Origin: Malikia sp.
Lineage (GTDB): Bacteria > Pseudomonadota > Gammaproteobacteria > Burkholderiales > Burkholderiaceae_C
NCBI RefSeq assembly: GCF_028687635.1
Contig: NZ_JAQTZS010000001.1
Span: forward strand, 186,001 to 250,000
Length of the DNA: 64,000 nucleotides
Direction of reading: 5' to 3'
Each line of letters starts with the position of its first letter. Within the stretch, counting starts at the first letter, position 1. The notes under the pieces are model-generated. The model saw only the letters and a list, made by a program, of their open reading frames with translations. It did no database searches and was not told the DNA's origin. Of the stretch, positions 55,561 through 64,000 are shown in pieces. A program made the translations under genes and the position numbers.

Positions 55561-56982
55561 ATGCAAGCCAACAACAACTCAAGCGGGGCAGTGAGTCCCC
55601 GCCGGTTCAGCGCGCGCACTCAAGTCTGGGCGCAGGCCAGCGTCATGCTGGGCATCGAAGCCGCAGCGCTGCATACCCCCACCTTGTGGGGACTGACACC
55701 GCATCAGGCACAGTACGAAATCCTGGCCCTGGGCTGGCTGCTGTGGTTCGGACTGGCCAGACGGATCTTCACCGAGCGCCGTCCGTTCTGGAACGAACTG
55801 CTCTATGTCGTGCTGGCGTCCTTTACCCTGACACTGCTAGCCGCAGGGCTGTCGATCACAAACAACCAGCCAATCACTCTTGGCGCCAGCGTGCAGCTTT
55901 TTAGCTACCTGATTCTGGCGGTGATCGCGGGACGGTTGGTGGCACATCAGTTGCTCAAGACCCTCGGGCTGTGGGTCAAACCCACGCTGATTTTTGGCAA
56001 TGGAAACAATGCGGTACAAGCCTGCCTAGCGCTGCGCAGCGAACCTTGGATGGGCCTGGCGGTCAAAGGTTTCGCCAACCTGCGCGCGGGTCAACCGCGT
56101 CAAATCCCCGCCGGCCTGCCAGCCCAGTTTAACTGGCAGGACCAGCCGGAATGCTGGCAACTGGTACGAGATTACTACCAATGCGTGATCGCGGTGGAGC
56201 CCGACGAGGCCGAGCTGCGCGACCACCTAATCCGGCAGCTGGCCCAACACCATGTCAACAATGTGCATGTGATCCCGGCCATGCGCGGGATCCCGCTGTT
56301 TGGGCTGGAGACTTCGCATTTCCAGAGCCATGAAGTGCTGATGATCCACCTGCAGAACAACCTGGACCGCCCCGTCTTCCGAGGCGTCAAGCGGTTGTTC
56401 GACTTGGTGACCGCCAGTGCCTCGCTGCTCCTGCTGAGCCCCGTGATGCTGGTGCTGGCCGCACTGGTCAAGCGCGACGGCGGACCGGCCTTTTTCGGTC
56501 ACACGCGCATCGGGCAGAACGGACAGGCGTTCAAATGCTACAAGTTCCGCTCGATGGTCGTCAACTCGCAAGAGGTGCTGGCCGAACTGCTGGCCAACAG
56601 CGCCGAGGCGCGCGCCGAATGGGAACGCGACTTCAAGCTCAAGGACGACCCGCGCGTGAGCCGCATCGGTCACTTCATACGCAAGACCAGCCTGGACGAA
56701 TTGCCACAACTCTGGAACGTCATCAAGGGCGAAATGAGCCTGGTGGGGCCGCGTCCGGTGGTCAAGGCCGAGCTTGAGCGCTACGGCGAAGACGTGTCCT
56801 ACTACCTGGAAGCCAAGCCTGGCGTGACCGGCCTGTGGCAGGTCAGCGGCCGCAACGACGTGGACTACGACACGCGCGTCTACCTGGATGCCTGGTATGT
56901 CAAGAACTGGTCGCTGTGGACCGACATTTCGATTCTGTTCAAGACCGTTGGTGTCGTGCTTGGCCGGGATGGAGCATATTGA
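55561..56982 (+). CDS. Undecaprenyl-phosphate sugar-1-phosphate transferase (WbaP-like)
   Basis: A 473-residue initiating polyprenyl-phosphate sugar phosphotransferase. The N-terminal part has several membrane helices (about 25-145), followed by a Rossmann-like region ([15 protein letters not shown]). The C-terminal bac-transf domain carries the typical [56 protein letters not shown] and a conserved [42 protein letters not shown]. It attaches the first sugar phosphate (often galactose or glucose) to the lipid carrier. GGGGGCC precedes the ATG. Follows the Wzz-like gene by 43 bases. Confidence 0.93.
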   Translation: MQANNNSSGAVSPRRFSARTQVWAQASVMLGIEAAALHTPTLWGLTPHQAQYEILALGWLLWFGLARRIFTERRPFWNELLYVVLASFTLTLLAAGLSITNNQPITLGASVQLFSYLILAVIAGRLVAHQLLKTLGLWVKPTLIFGNGNNAVQACLALRSEPWMGLAVKGFANLRAGQPRQIPAGLPAQFNWQDQPECWQLVRDYYQCVIAVEPDEAELRDHLIRQLAQHHVNNVHVIPAMRGIPLFGLETSHFQSHEVLMIHLQNNLDRPVFRGVKRLFDLVTASASLLLLSPVMLVLAALVKRDGGPAFFGHTRIGQNGQAFKCYKFRSMVVNSQEVLAELLANSAEARAEWERDFKLKDDPRVSRIGHFIRKTSLDELPQLWNVIKGEMSLVGPRPVVKAELERYGEDVSYYLEAKPGVTGLWQVSGRNDVDYDTRVYLDAWYVKNWSLWTDISILFKTVGVVLGRDGAY

Positions 56983-56999
56983 AAAATCGAAGCACTCAC

Positions 57000-57989
57000 A
57001 TGACAACCAATATTCCCAAAATCTACGTCGCCGGCCATCGCGGCATGGTTGGCAGTGCGATAGTTCGCCAGCTGCTAGCCGCAGGCCACCCTGCCTCGGC
57101 CATCGTCACGCGCACCCACACCGAACTTGACCTGACCAATCAAGCCGCCGTGCGCGCTTTCTTTGAGGCAGAAAAGCCCGACCAAGTCTACCTGGCAGCG
57201 GCTAAGGTCGGCGGCATCCACGCCAACAACGTCTACCCGGCCGAATTCATCTACGACAACCTGATGATGCAGGCCAACGTCATCGACGCGGCCTTCCGCA
57301 GCGGTGTCAAGAAGCTGCTGTTCCTCGGCTCCAGTTGCATCTACCCCAAACTGGCCGCGCAACCCATGCGCGAAAATGCCCTGCTCACCGGTACGCTTGA
57401 GCCAACTAACGAGCCCTACGCGATCGCCAAGATCGCCGGCATCAAGCTGTGCGAAAGCTACAACCGCCAGTACGGCGACAGCCACAGCGTGGACTACCGC
57501 AGCGTCATGCCCACCAACCTGTACGGCCCGGGCGACAACTACCACCCTGAGAACTCGCATGTCATCCCGGCGCTGATCCGCCGCTTCCACGAAGCCAAAG
57601 TCAGCGGCGCGGCAAGTGTCGCGATCTGGGGCACCGGTACGCCCAAGCGTGAGTTCCTGTATGTCGACGACATGGCGGCCGCCAGCGTGCATGTCATGAA
57701 CCTGGCCAAACCGGTGTACGAGCAGCACACGCAGCCGATGCTCAGCCACATAAACGTGGGCTACGGATCCGATGTGACGATCGCCGAAGTCGCCCGCACC
57801 ATCGCACAAGTCGTGGGCTACCAGGGCCAGATTGAATTCGATACCAGCAAGCCCGACGGTGCGCCGCGCAAGCTCATGGACAGCTCGCGTCTGCAAGGCC
57901 TGGGCTGGCAGGCCAAGGTCGGCCTGACAGAAGGCCTGCAACAGGCCTACGCCGGCTTCCTCACCAGCAGCAACATCCGTTCCAAATAA
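57000..57989 (+). CDS. fcl: GDP-L-fucose synthase
   Basis: A 329-residue short-chain epimerase-reductase that converts GDP-4-keto-6-deoxymannose to GDP-L-fucose with NADPH. Visible: Rossmann [29 protein letters not shown], catalytic Ser in GSSCIYP, the Tyr-x3-Lys pair in [34 protein letters not shown] and [13 protein letters not shown] at 57000. It precedes gmd, the reverse of the usual gmd-fcl order. The substrate is supplied by the next gene. GDP-fucose is therefore a likely unit of this polymer. Confidence 0.94.
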   Translation: MTTNIPKIYVAGHRGMVGSAIVRQLLAAGHPASAIVTRTHTELDLTNQAAVRAFFEAEKPDQVYLAAAKVGGIHANNVYPAEFIYDNLMMQANVIDAAFRSGVKKLLFLGSSCIYPKLAAQPMRENALLTGTLEPTNEPYAIAKIAGIKLCESYNRQYGDSHSVDYRSVMPTNLYGPGDNYHPENSHVIPALIRRFHEAKVSGAASVAIWGTGTPKREFLYVDDMAAASVHVMNLAKPVYEQHTQPMLSHINVGYGSDVTIAEVARTIAQVVGYQGQIEFDTSKPDGAPRKLMDSSRLQGLGWQAKVGLTEGLQQAYAGFLTSSNIRSK

Positions 57990-57997
57990 CTCGCATC

Positions 57998-59128
57998 ATG
58001 ACTCAGTCCAATAACAAAGTCGCGCTTATTACCGGCATCACAGGTCAGGACGGCTCCTACCTAGCTGAACTCCTGCTGGAAAAAGGCTACACCGTACACG
58101 GCATCAAGCGTCGCGGCAGCCAGTTCAACACGCAGCGCATCGACCATATCTACCAGGACCCGCACATCGAGAACAGCCGCTTCAAGCTGCACTACGGCGA
58201 CCTGTCCGACACCAGCAACCTGGTACGCATCATCCAGGAAACCCAGCCTGACGAGATCTACAACCTCGGCGCCATGAGCCATGTGGCGGTGTCGTTCGAA
58301 AGCCCCGAATACACGGCTGACGTCGACGGCATCGGCACACTGCGCATCCTCGAAGCCATCCGCATCCTGGGCCTGGAAAAAAAGACCCGCTTCTACCAGG
58401 CCAGTACCAGCGAGCTGTACGGTCTGGTCCAGGAAATTCCGCAGAAGGAAACCACGCCCTTCTACCCGCGCAGCCCCTACGCGGTCGCCAAGCTCTACGC
58501 CTACTGGATCACGGTCAACTACCGCGAAGCCTACGGCATGTACGCCTGCAACGGTATCCTGTTCAACCATGAGAGCCCGCGCCGCGGCGAGACCTTCGTC
58601 ACGCGCAAGATCACGCGCGGCTTGGCCAACATCGCGCAAGGGCTGGAAGAATGCCTCTACATGGGCAACATGGACGCGCTGCGCGACTGGGGTCATGCCA
58701 AGGACTACGTGCGCATGCAATGGATGATGCTGCAACAGGACCAGCCCGAGGACTTCGTCATTGCCACCGGCGTGCAGTACAGCGTGCGCCAGTTCATCGA
58801 ATGGTCGGCAGCGGAGTTGGGCATCACGCTGCGCTTTGAAGGCCAAGGCGTGGACGAAGTCGCCATCATCGACAGCATCACGGGCGACAAGGCCCCGGCA
58901 CTCAAGTCCGGCCAGGTGATCGTCAAGATCGATCCACGCTATTTCCGTCCGACCGAAGTCGAAACCCTGCTGGGCGATCCGAGCAAGGCCAAGGACAAAC
59001 TGGGCTGGGTACCGGAGATCACGGTGCAAGAAATGTGTGCCGAAATGGTTAGCCACGACCTGGAAGAAGCCAAACGGCATGCCTTGCTCAAGGCCAATGG
59101 CTACACGGTCAGCGTAAGCATCGAATAA
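57998..59128 (+). CDS. gmd: GDP-mannose 4,6-dehydratase
   Basis: A 376-residue enzyme making GDP-4-keto-6-deoxy-D-mannose. Rossmann motif [60 protein letters not shown], active-site Ser/Thr in STSELYG, Tyr-x3-Lys in [12 protein letters not shown], and [22 protein letters not shown]. All match Gmd. It starts eight bases after fcl, supporting a transcriptional unit. The product is reduced to GDP-L-fucose by Fcl. Confidence 0.96.
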   Translation: MTQSNNKVALITGITGQDGSYLAELLLEKGYTVHGIKRRGSQFNTQRIDHIYQDPHIENSRFKLHYGDLSDTSNLVRIIQETQPDEIYNLGAMSHVAVSFESPEYTADVDGIGTLRILEAIRILGLEKKTRFYQASTSELYGLVQEIPQKETTPFYPRSPYAVAKLYAYWITVNYREAYGMYACNGILFNHESPRRGETFVTRKITRGLANIAQGLEECLYMGNMDALRDWGHAKDYVRMQWMMLQQDQPEDFVIATGVQYSVRQFIEWSAAELGITLRFEGQGVDEVAIIDSITGDKAPALKSGQVIVKIDPRYFRPTEVETLLGDPSKAKDKLGWVPEITVQEMCAEMVSHDLEEAKRHALLKANGYTVSVSIE

Positions 59129-59142
59129 CGCGCAGTCACTGA

Positions 59143-60147
59143 GTGACCAAGATGTTTTCAATCGAGACGACTGCAGGCACTTACTTTAAATCAGCGGCAA
59201 AAGACAGCCTGCTTGCTGCAGCGGAAAAGTCTGGTAATCCCTTATCCTATAGTTGTCGGACAGGCCGCTGCAGCACTTGCAAGTGCAAAATCATCAGCGG
59301 CTCCAGTGTTGCCCTATCCGAAGAACTAGGCTTGACCGAAGCAGAAAAATCCGAAGGCTGGATTCTGAGCTGCGTCCGATCTGCCACCAGCGACATGGTA
59401 TTGGAAGTTGAAGATCTGGGCGGCGTGAATTTGCCTGTCGCCAAGACCGCCCCTTGCCGGATCCAAGAACTGAATCGCTTGGCCAACGACGTGATGCAAG
59501 TCCGCCTGCGCTTACCGCCGACGGCAGACTTTACATATCTGCCAGGGCAATACATCGATGTGATCGGCCCAGCCGGCATACGCAGAAGCTACTCGCTGGC
59601 CAACGCCCGGGCTGCCGACAAACATCTGGAACTTCACATACGCTCAGTGCCTGGTGGCACCATGAGTGAGTACTGGTTCCAGCAAGCCAAAGTCAATGAC
59701 CTGCTACGCCTGAATGGTCCACTGGGTACCTTCTTCCTGCGGCAGGTCTCAGGCTTGGATCTGGTCTTTCTGGCTACGGGCACCGGCATAGCTCCCGTCA
59801 AATCCATGCTCGAAGGCATGAGCGCCTTGTCGGCGGACCAGCAACCCCGTTCGGTCACCGTCTACTGGGGTGGCCGCAAACCCCAAGACTTGTACTATGA
59901 CGTGGCAGCATTCTCAGGTTCGGCTCGATATGTGCCAGTGCTCTCACAGGCTGACGATACCTGGTATGGCGCCCGTGGCCATGTTCAACAGCAATTGCTC
60001 AATGACATGTCTGATCTGAGTCAAGTCGTGGTGTATGCCTGCGGCTCAGACGCCATGATCCACAGTGCAAAAACCCTATTGAACAGTGCCGGCTTGCCGA
60101 CACACCGTTTTCACTCCGATGCATTCGTCTGTTCAGCATCGGTCTAA
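59143..60147 (+). CDS. ddhD: CDP-6-deoxy-delta-3,4-glucoseen reductase (DdhD/AscD-like)
   Basis: A 334-residue iron-sulphur flavoenzyme that passes NADH electrons to the DdhC (E1) dehydrase during 3-deoxygenation of CDP-sugars. An N-terminal plant-type [2Fe-2S] ferredoxin domain (Cys38, Cys43, Cys46, Cys77; CRTGRCSTC...LSC) is followed by FAD (RRSYSLAN) and NAD-binding domains ([20 protein letters not shown]). This matches RfbI/AscD. Either the GTG at 59143 or the ATG at 59152 could start it. The gene and the next one have clearly lower GC than their neighbours, a sign of recent acquisition. Confidence 0.88.
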   Translation: MTKMFSIETTAGTYFKSAAKDSLLAAAEKSGNPLSYSCRTGRCSTCKCKIISGSSVALSEELGLTEAEKSEGWILSCVRSATSDMVLEVEDLGGVNLPVAKTAPCRIQELNRLANDVMQVRLRLPPTADFTYLPGQYIDVIGPAGIRRSYSLANARAADKHLELHIRSVPGGTMSEYWFQQAKVNDLLRLNGPLGTFFLRQVSGLDLVFLATGTGIAPVKSMLEGMSALSADQQPRSVTVYWGGRKPQDLYYDVAAFSGSARYVPVLSQADDTWYGARGHVQQQLLNDMSDLSQVVVYACGSDAMIHSAKTLLNSAGLPTHRFHSDAFVCSASV

Positions 60148-60167
60148 TTCATTTCAAGGTTGATTTC

Positions 60168-60941
60168 ATGAAGGCAGTGATTCTTGCAGGTGGTTTGGGT
60201 ACGCGCTTAAGCGAAGAAACCTCGCTACGACCCAAGCCCATGGTCGAAATCGGTGGCAAACCCATTCTTTGGCACATCATGAAGATGTATTCCCATCATG
60301 GAATCAATGATTTCGTGGTTTGCTGTGGCTACAAGGGATATTTGATCAAGGAATATTTCGCCAACTACTTCCTACACATGTCGGATGTGACTTTCGACAT
60401 GAAGTCGAACGTGATGAATGTTCATCAAAAACGCGCTGAACCCTGGACGGTGACATTGGTGGATACCGGAGACAATTCGATGACCGGTGGGCGCTTGCGT
60501 CGCGTCGCTGATTACATCAAGGACGAAGAAGCATTCTGCTTCACCTATGGTGATGGTGTCGGCGACAACGACATTGCAGCCACGATTGACTTCCATCGCA
60601 GCCATGGCAAGGCTGCCACCTTGACTGCGACCTATCCTCCTGGTCGGTTTGGGGCGCTTGACATTCAAAACGGTCAAGTTCACAGCTTCAAGGAAAAGCC
60701 GCGCGGGGATGGCGCCTTGATCAACGGCGGATTTTTTGTTCTTTCCCCCAAGGTTCTTTCACTGCTGGAAAGCGACCAAACCATCTGGGAACAAGAGCCA
60801 TTGATGAAACTTGCAGCGGATGGCGAACTGATGGCATATCCGCATTACGGATTCTGGCAGCCGATGGATACGCTGCATGACAAGAACACGCTTGAAAAAA
60901 TGTGGACAAGCGGAACCGCCCCCTGGAAAAAATGGGATTGA
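60168..60941 (+). CDS. ddhA: Glucose-1-phosphate cytidylyltransferase DdhA (RfbF)
   Basis: A 257-residue nucleotidyltransferase forming CDP-glucose. Visible: [35 protein letters not shown], followed by [37 protein letters not shown] (metal Asp) and [21 protein letters not shown]. The sequence parallels RfbF/DdhA. AAGG precedes the ATG. Low GC relative to the flanking ddhB. The stop is one base before the ddhB start. Confidence 0.93.
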   Translation: MKAVILAGGLGTRLSEETSLRPKPMVEIGGKPILWHIMKMYSHHGINDFVVCCGYKGYLIKEYFANYFLHMSDVTFDMKSNVMNVHQKRAEPWTVTLVDTGDNSMTGGRLRRVADYIKDEEAFCFTYGDGVGDNDIAATIDFHRSHGKAATLTATYPPGRFGALDIQNGQVHSFKEKPRGDGALINGGFFVLSPKVLSLLESDQTIWEQEPLMKLAADGELMAYPHYGFWQPMDTLHDKNTLEKMWTSGTAPWKKWD

Positions 60942-60942
60942 A

Positions 60943-62013
60943 ATGACTCACCAGCAAACCAACCCCGCATTCTGGCAAGGCAAGCGGGTCCTGCTGACAG
61001 GCCACACCGGTTTCAAGGGCAGCTGGCTCAGCCTGTGGTTGCAGTCCATGGGTGCAGTAATCCGTGGCGTGGCACTTGAGCCCCCGACCGAACCGGCTCT
61101 GTTCAAGGTAGCCCGGGTCGCCGAGGGGATGGAGCACCAGATCGCCGACATCCGGGACTACGCAGCTGTGCAGTCGCTGATGCGCGAATTCCAGCCGGAA
61201 ATCGTCATCCACATGGCCGCCCAGCCGCTGGTACGCCTGTCGTATCAGCAGCCGATCGAGACCTACGCCACCAACGTGATGGGTACGGTCCATGTACTGG
61301 AAGCGGTACGACACGCCGGCTCGGTGCGCGCCATCGTCAACATCACGACGGACAAATGCTACGAGAATCGCGAGTGGGTATGGGGCTACCGTGAAGATGA
61401 GCCGATGGGCGGTCACGACCCGTACTCCAACAGCAAGGGCTGCGCGGAACTGGTCAGCAGCGCCTACCGCAGGTCCTTCCTGAAGGATGCCGGCATCGCC
61501 ATGGCGACAGCCCGCGCGGGCAACGTGATCGGCGGTGGCGACTGGGCGGCTGACCGCCTGGTGCCCGACATCCTGCGCGCGCTGGAAAAGCGCGAACCCG
61601 TGCTGATCCGCAACCCGCATGCGATCCGCCCTTGGCAACATGTGCTGGAGCCGCTGTCGGGTTATCTGCTGCTAGCAGAGCGTCTTTATGAGCACGGTCA
61701 AGTCGACGCCGAGGGCTGGAACTTCGGCCCCCGCGACGAGGATGCCCGTCCCGTGCAGTGGATCGTCGAACATCTCTGTGAGAATTGGGGCCATGGGGCC
61801 ACCTGGTCCTTGCAGCCAGGCGAGCATCCGCACGAAGCCAACTTCCTCAAGCTGGACATCTCCAAAGCGCGCCAGCGTCTGCACTGGACACCGCGCTGGT
61901 CACTGGAAACCGCGCTCACCCGTATCACCGACTGGCATCAGGCCTGGCTGGCCAAGCAAGACATGCGCGCTTTCTGCCTGCAACAAATCTCTCAATATCA
62001 AGCTGACGTATGA
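60943..62013 (+). CDS. ddhB: CDP-glucose 4,6-dehydratase DdhB (RfbG)
   Basis: A 356-residue dehydratase giving CDP-4-keto-6-deoxy-D-glucose. Visible: Rossmann [41 protein letters not shown], the Tyr-x3-Lys region [30 protein letters not shown] and [14 protein letters not shown], as in RfbG. GC content returns to the local high level. The ATG follows the ddhA stop by one base. The last bases overlap ddhC by four (ATGA). Confidence 0.93.
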   Translation: MTHQQTNPAFWQGKRVLLTGHTGFKGSWLSLWLQSMGAVIRGVALEPPTEPALFKVARVAEGMEHQIADIRDYAAVQSLMREFQPEIVIHMAAQPLVRLSYQQPIETYATNVMGTVHVLEAVRHAGSVRAIVNITTDKCYENREWVWGYREDEPMGGHDPYSNSKGCAELVSSAYRRSFLKDAGIAMATARAGNVIGGGDWAADRLVPDILRALEKREPVLIRNPHAIRPWQHVLEPLSGYLLLAERLYEHGQVDAEGWNFGPRDEDARPVQWIVEHLCENWGHGATWSLQPGEHPHEANFLKLDISKARQRLHWTPRWSLETALTRITDWHQAWLAKQDMRAFCLQQISQYQADV

Positions 62014-63362
62014 GCACTACCACCATTACCTTCCAACCCGAGTTGGACAAACTGCGCAGCCAGATCAGCGAGCTGGTCCAGCAATACGCCGACATCGCGT
62101 ATGCGCCCAAGCCCTTCGTGGCTGGTCAAAGCGCCGTGCCGGTATCCGGCAAGGTCATCGGCGCGAAGGAGCTGCAGTTGATGGTTGATGCCTCGCTGGA
62201 CGGCTGGCTGACCACCGGCCGCTTCAACGCGATGTTCGAGCAACGCCTGGCAGAATTCCTGGGCGTCAAGTATCTGATCACGGTGAACTCGGGCTCGTCG
62301 GCCAACCTGGTGGCCTTCTCCACGCTGACCAGCCCCAAGCTTGGCGACCGCGCCATCAAGCAAGGCGATGAAGTCATCGGCGTGGCCGCCGGCTTCCCGA
62401 CAACGGTCAACCCGATCCTGCAGTTCGGCGCGGTGCCGGTGTTCGTCGATGTGGACCTGGCGACGCACAACATCGACGCCAGCAAGATCGAAGCCGCCAT
62501 CACGCCCAAGACCAAGGCCATCATGCTGGCCCACAGCCTGGGCAACCCGTTCAACCTGGACGTGGTCACCGCGCTGTGCAAGAAGCACAACCTGTGGCTG
62601 GTGGAAGACTGCTGCGACGCCCTGGGCGCCAGCTACAACGGTCAGCTGGTGGGCACCTTCGGCGACATCGCCACCTTGAGCTTCTACCCCGCGCATCACA
62701 TCACCATGGGCGAAGGCGGTGCGGTGTTCACCAACAACGCCGAACTGAAACTGATCGCCGAATCCTTCCGTGACTGGGGCCGCGACTGCTACTGCCCCCC
62801 CGGCAAGGACAACACCTGCGACAAGCGCTTCTGCTGGACCAAGAAGGAGCTGGGCGGCGATCTGCCTGACGGCTACGACCACAAGTACACCTACAGCCAC
62901 CTCGGCTACAACCTCAAGATCACCGACATGCAGGCCGCCTGCGCACTGGCGCAGATGGATCGGGTGGAAGAGTTCATCGCCAAGCGTCGCGCCAACTTCG
63001 CGTACCTGAGGAATCGCCTGCAGAGCTGCGTCGAGTTCCTGCACCTGCCTGAAACCACGCCGAATTCCGAGCCGTCCTGGTTCGGTTTTCCGCTGGTGCT
63101 CAAGGAAAGCAGCGGTGTCAAGCGCACCGACCTGATCAACTTCCTGGAACAGAACAAGATCGGCACCCGCCTGCTGTTTGCCGGCAACCTGACCAAGCAA
63201 CCCTACATGGCGGGCCGCAACTTCCGCGTCAGCGGTGAATTGACCAATACCGATGTCGTGATGAACCAGACCTTCTGGCTGGGCACCTTCCCGGGGCTGG
63301 ACGAGCCGCAACTGGACTACATCACGGACAAGCTGGAAGAGTTTTTCGGAGTCAATTTCTAA
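62010..63362 (+). CDS. ddhC: CDP-4-keto-6-deoxy-D-glucose-3-dehydrase DdhC (RfbH, E1)
   Basis: A 450-residue PMP-dependent iron-sulphur dehydrase that removes the C3 hydroxyl using electrons from DdhD. It has the aminotransferase fold but His229 (in [14 protein letters not shown]) replaces the PLP lysine, the hallmark of this class. The [2Fe-2S] ligands are in the E1 spacing: Cys202, Cys260, Cys262, Cys270 (C-x-C-x7-C). The key residues match Yersinia E1 with a uniform nine-residue shift. The product, CDP-3,6-dideoxy-4-keto-glucose, feeds abequose, paratose, tyvelose, ascarylose or branched sugars. Overlaps ddhB by four bases and the next gene by one (TAATG). Confidence 0.95.
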   Translation: MSTTTITFQPELDKLRSQISELVQQYADIAYAPKPFVAGQSAVPVSGKVIGAKELQLMVDASLDGWLTTGRFNAMFEQRLAEFLGVKYLITVNSGSSANLVAFSTLTSPKLGDRAIKQGDEVIGVAAGFPTTVNPILQFGAVPVFVDVDLATHNIDASKIEAAITPKTKAIMLAHSLGNPFNLDVVTALCKKHNLWLVEDCCDALGASYNGQLVGTFGDIATLSFYPAHHITMGEGGAVFTNNAELKLIAESFRDWGRDCYCPPGKDNTCDKRFCWTKKELGGDLPDGYDHKYTYSHLGYNLKITDMQAACALAQMDRVEEFIAKRRANFAYLRNRLQSCVEFLHLPETTPNSEPSWFGFPLVLKESSGVKRTDLINFLEQNKIGTRLLFAGNLTKQPYMAGRNFRVSGELTNTDVVMNQTFWLGTFPGLDEPQLDYITDKLEEFFGVNF

Positions 63363-64000
63363 TGACCAAGCTCGCGACCCCCACTGCCAGCGCTACTGCG
63401 GATATGCGGTTCGTCCCGGCGCGTCTGCGACGCACGGTGCTCGAAATGGCCTATGCCGGATCAACCGTGCACATCGCATGCGCGTTCTCGATCATCGAAC
63501 TGGTCTCGGTGCTGTACCGAAACCATCTGCGTTATCCAGGCAACGATCCGCGCGCTGAGGGTCGCGACTATTTGGTTCTTAGCAAGGGTCACGGCGTCAT
63601 GGCCCAGTACGCCTGCATGCATGAACTGGGTTGGCTGAACGACTCACACATCAAGAACTACTTTGCTGACGGCAGCGAGCTGAAGGGCTTGTCTGATTCG
63701 CGTGTCGCAGGCCTGGAGGTTACCTCCGGCTCGCTCGGCCACGGCTTCTCGGTCGGCGTTGGCATTGCTATGGGGCTAAGACGCAAGGGGACCGACCAGA
63801 AGGTATATGCGATCGTCGGCGATGGCGAGCTCAACGAGGGACCGATCTGGGAGGGTGCGCTGGTCGCGACGCACCACCGGATGGACAACCTGATGCTGAT
63901 TGTCGACAAGAACGGATTCCAGGCGATGGGCAGTACGGACGACGTGCTGGCACTGGGCGATCTGTCCGCGAAGTTCGCCAGCTTTGGCTTTGAAACACTG
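63362..64000 (+). CDS. Transketolase, N-terminal (ThDP-binding) subunit, partial
   Basis: The first 213 residues of a split-type transketolase; the gene runs off the right edge. Visible: SKGHG (75-79), GSLGHG (123-128), and the thiamine-diphosphate/Mg motif GDGELNEG...DKNG (153-160 and 182-185). This equals the N-terminal half of a transketolase. The opening and internal sequence are divergent from housekeeping TktA. The start overlaps the ddhC stop, so it is translated with the dideoxysugar genes. It could transfer a two-carbon ketol onto the dideoxy-4-ketosugar to build a branched chain. That is an inference; an ordinary pentose-pathway role is possible but unlikely in this position. Confidence 0.88.
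   Translation, partial: MTKLATPTASATADMRFVPARLRRTVLEMAYAGSTVHIACAFSIIELVSVLYRNHLRYPGNDPRAEGRDYLVLSKGHGVMAQYACMHELGWLNDSHIKNYFADGSELKGLSDSRVAGLEVTSGSLGHGFSVGVGIAMGLRRKGTDQKVYAIVGDGELNEGPIWEGALVATHHRMDNLMLIVDKNGFQAMGSTDDVLALGDLSAKFASFGFETL

Overview
The window is GC-rich chromosomal DNA of a betaproteobacterium, most likely order Burkholderiales (Comamonadaceae/Sphaerotilaceae-like). This rests on gene content and neighbourhoods: a PhaM-type polyhydroxybutyrate-granule protein, pilT-pilU, an rsmI/yraN-diaA-dolP block, the SHP-DHC-cytochrome b561 set and rodA-tldD. The species cannot be named from sequence alone. Almost all of it is coding. No tRNA, rRNA or CRISPR array is visible.

Layout. 1-8.2 kb: housekeeping genes (recG start, nhaR, an orphan ParA-like ATPase, queA, a CheX-like protein of unknown function, tgt, phaM, a DksA-like factor, a fumarylacetoacetase-family enzyme). 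8.3-12.6 kb: dps, a short scarred region with an IS200/IS605-style hairpin, cfa, purU, a small heat-shock protein and yggS. 12.6-14.9 kb: the twitching-motility ATPases pilT and pilU. 14.9-19.2 kb: the envelope/replication block dolP-diaA-yraN with divergent rsmI, split between diaA and dolP by a compact mobile element encoding an intact IscB nuclease and its omega-RNA (HEARO) leader. This is the most striking feature of the window.

19.3-28 kb: a Pat-type protein acetyltransferase, 3-hydroxyacyl-CoA dehydrogenase, slyX, a cysteine-rich small protein, the c-di-GMP-controlled protease pair lapG-lapD, glmU and an SH3-domain protein. 28-30.6 kb: an Lrp-type regulator divergent from glmS. 30.6-34.9 kb: cytochrome genes (SHP, DHC, b561) divergent from a PepSY protein and a two-component system, with a candidate operator between them. 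35-39.3 kb: a two-gene RND efflux system. 39.3-47.7 kb: mpl, aroG behind a phenylalanine-type leader-peptide attenuator, tldD, rodA, yqiA, radA, dgkA and a PAP2 phosphatase.

47.9-64 kb: a polysaccharide locus that runs off the right edge. It begins with gfcA/yjbE-, gfcB/yjbF- and fused gfcCD/yjbGH-like genes, separated by a strong internal terminator. Export (SLBB), chain-length (Wzz-like) and initiating sugar-phosphate transferase (WbaP-like) genes follow, then GDP-L-fucose genes (fcl, gmd). A complete CDP-3,6-dideoxyhexose set (ddhD, ddhA, ddhB, ddhC) comes next, and finally the N-terminal half of a split transketolase. The gene set implies a fucose-containing polymer carrying a dideoxy sugar. 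The transketolase half raises the possibility of a two-carbon branched derivative. Repeat-unit glycosyltransferases, flippase and polymerase are not in view.
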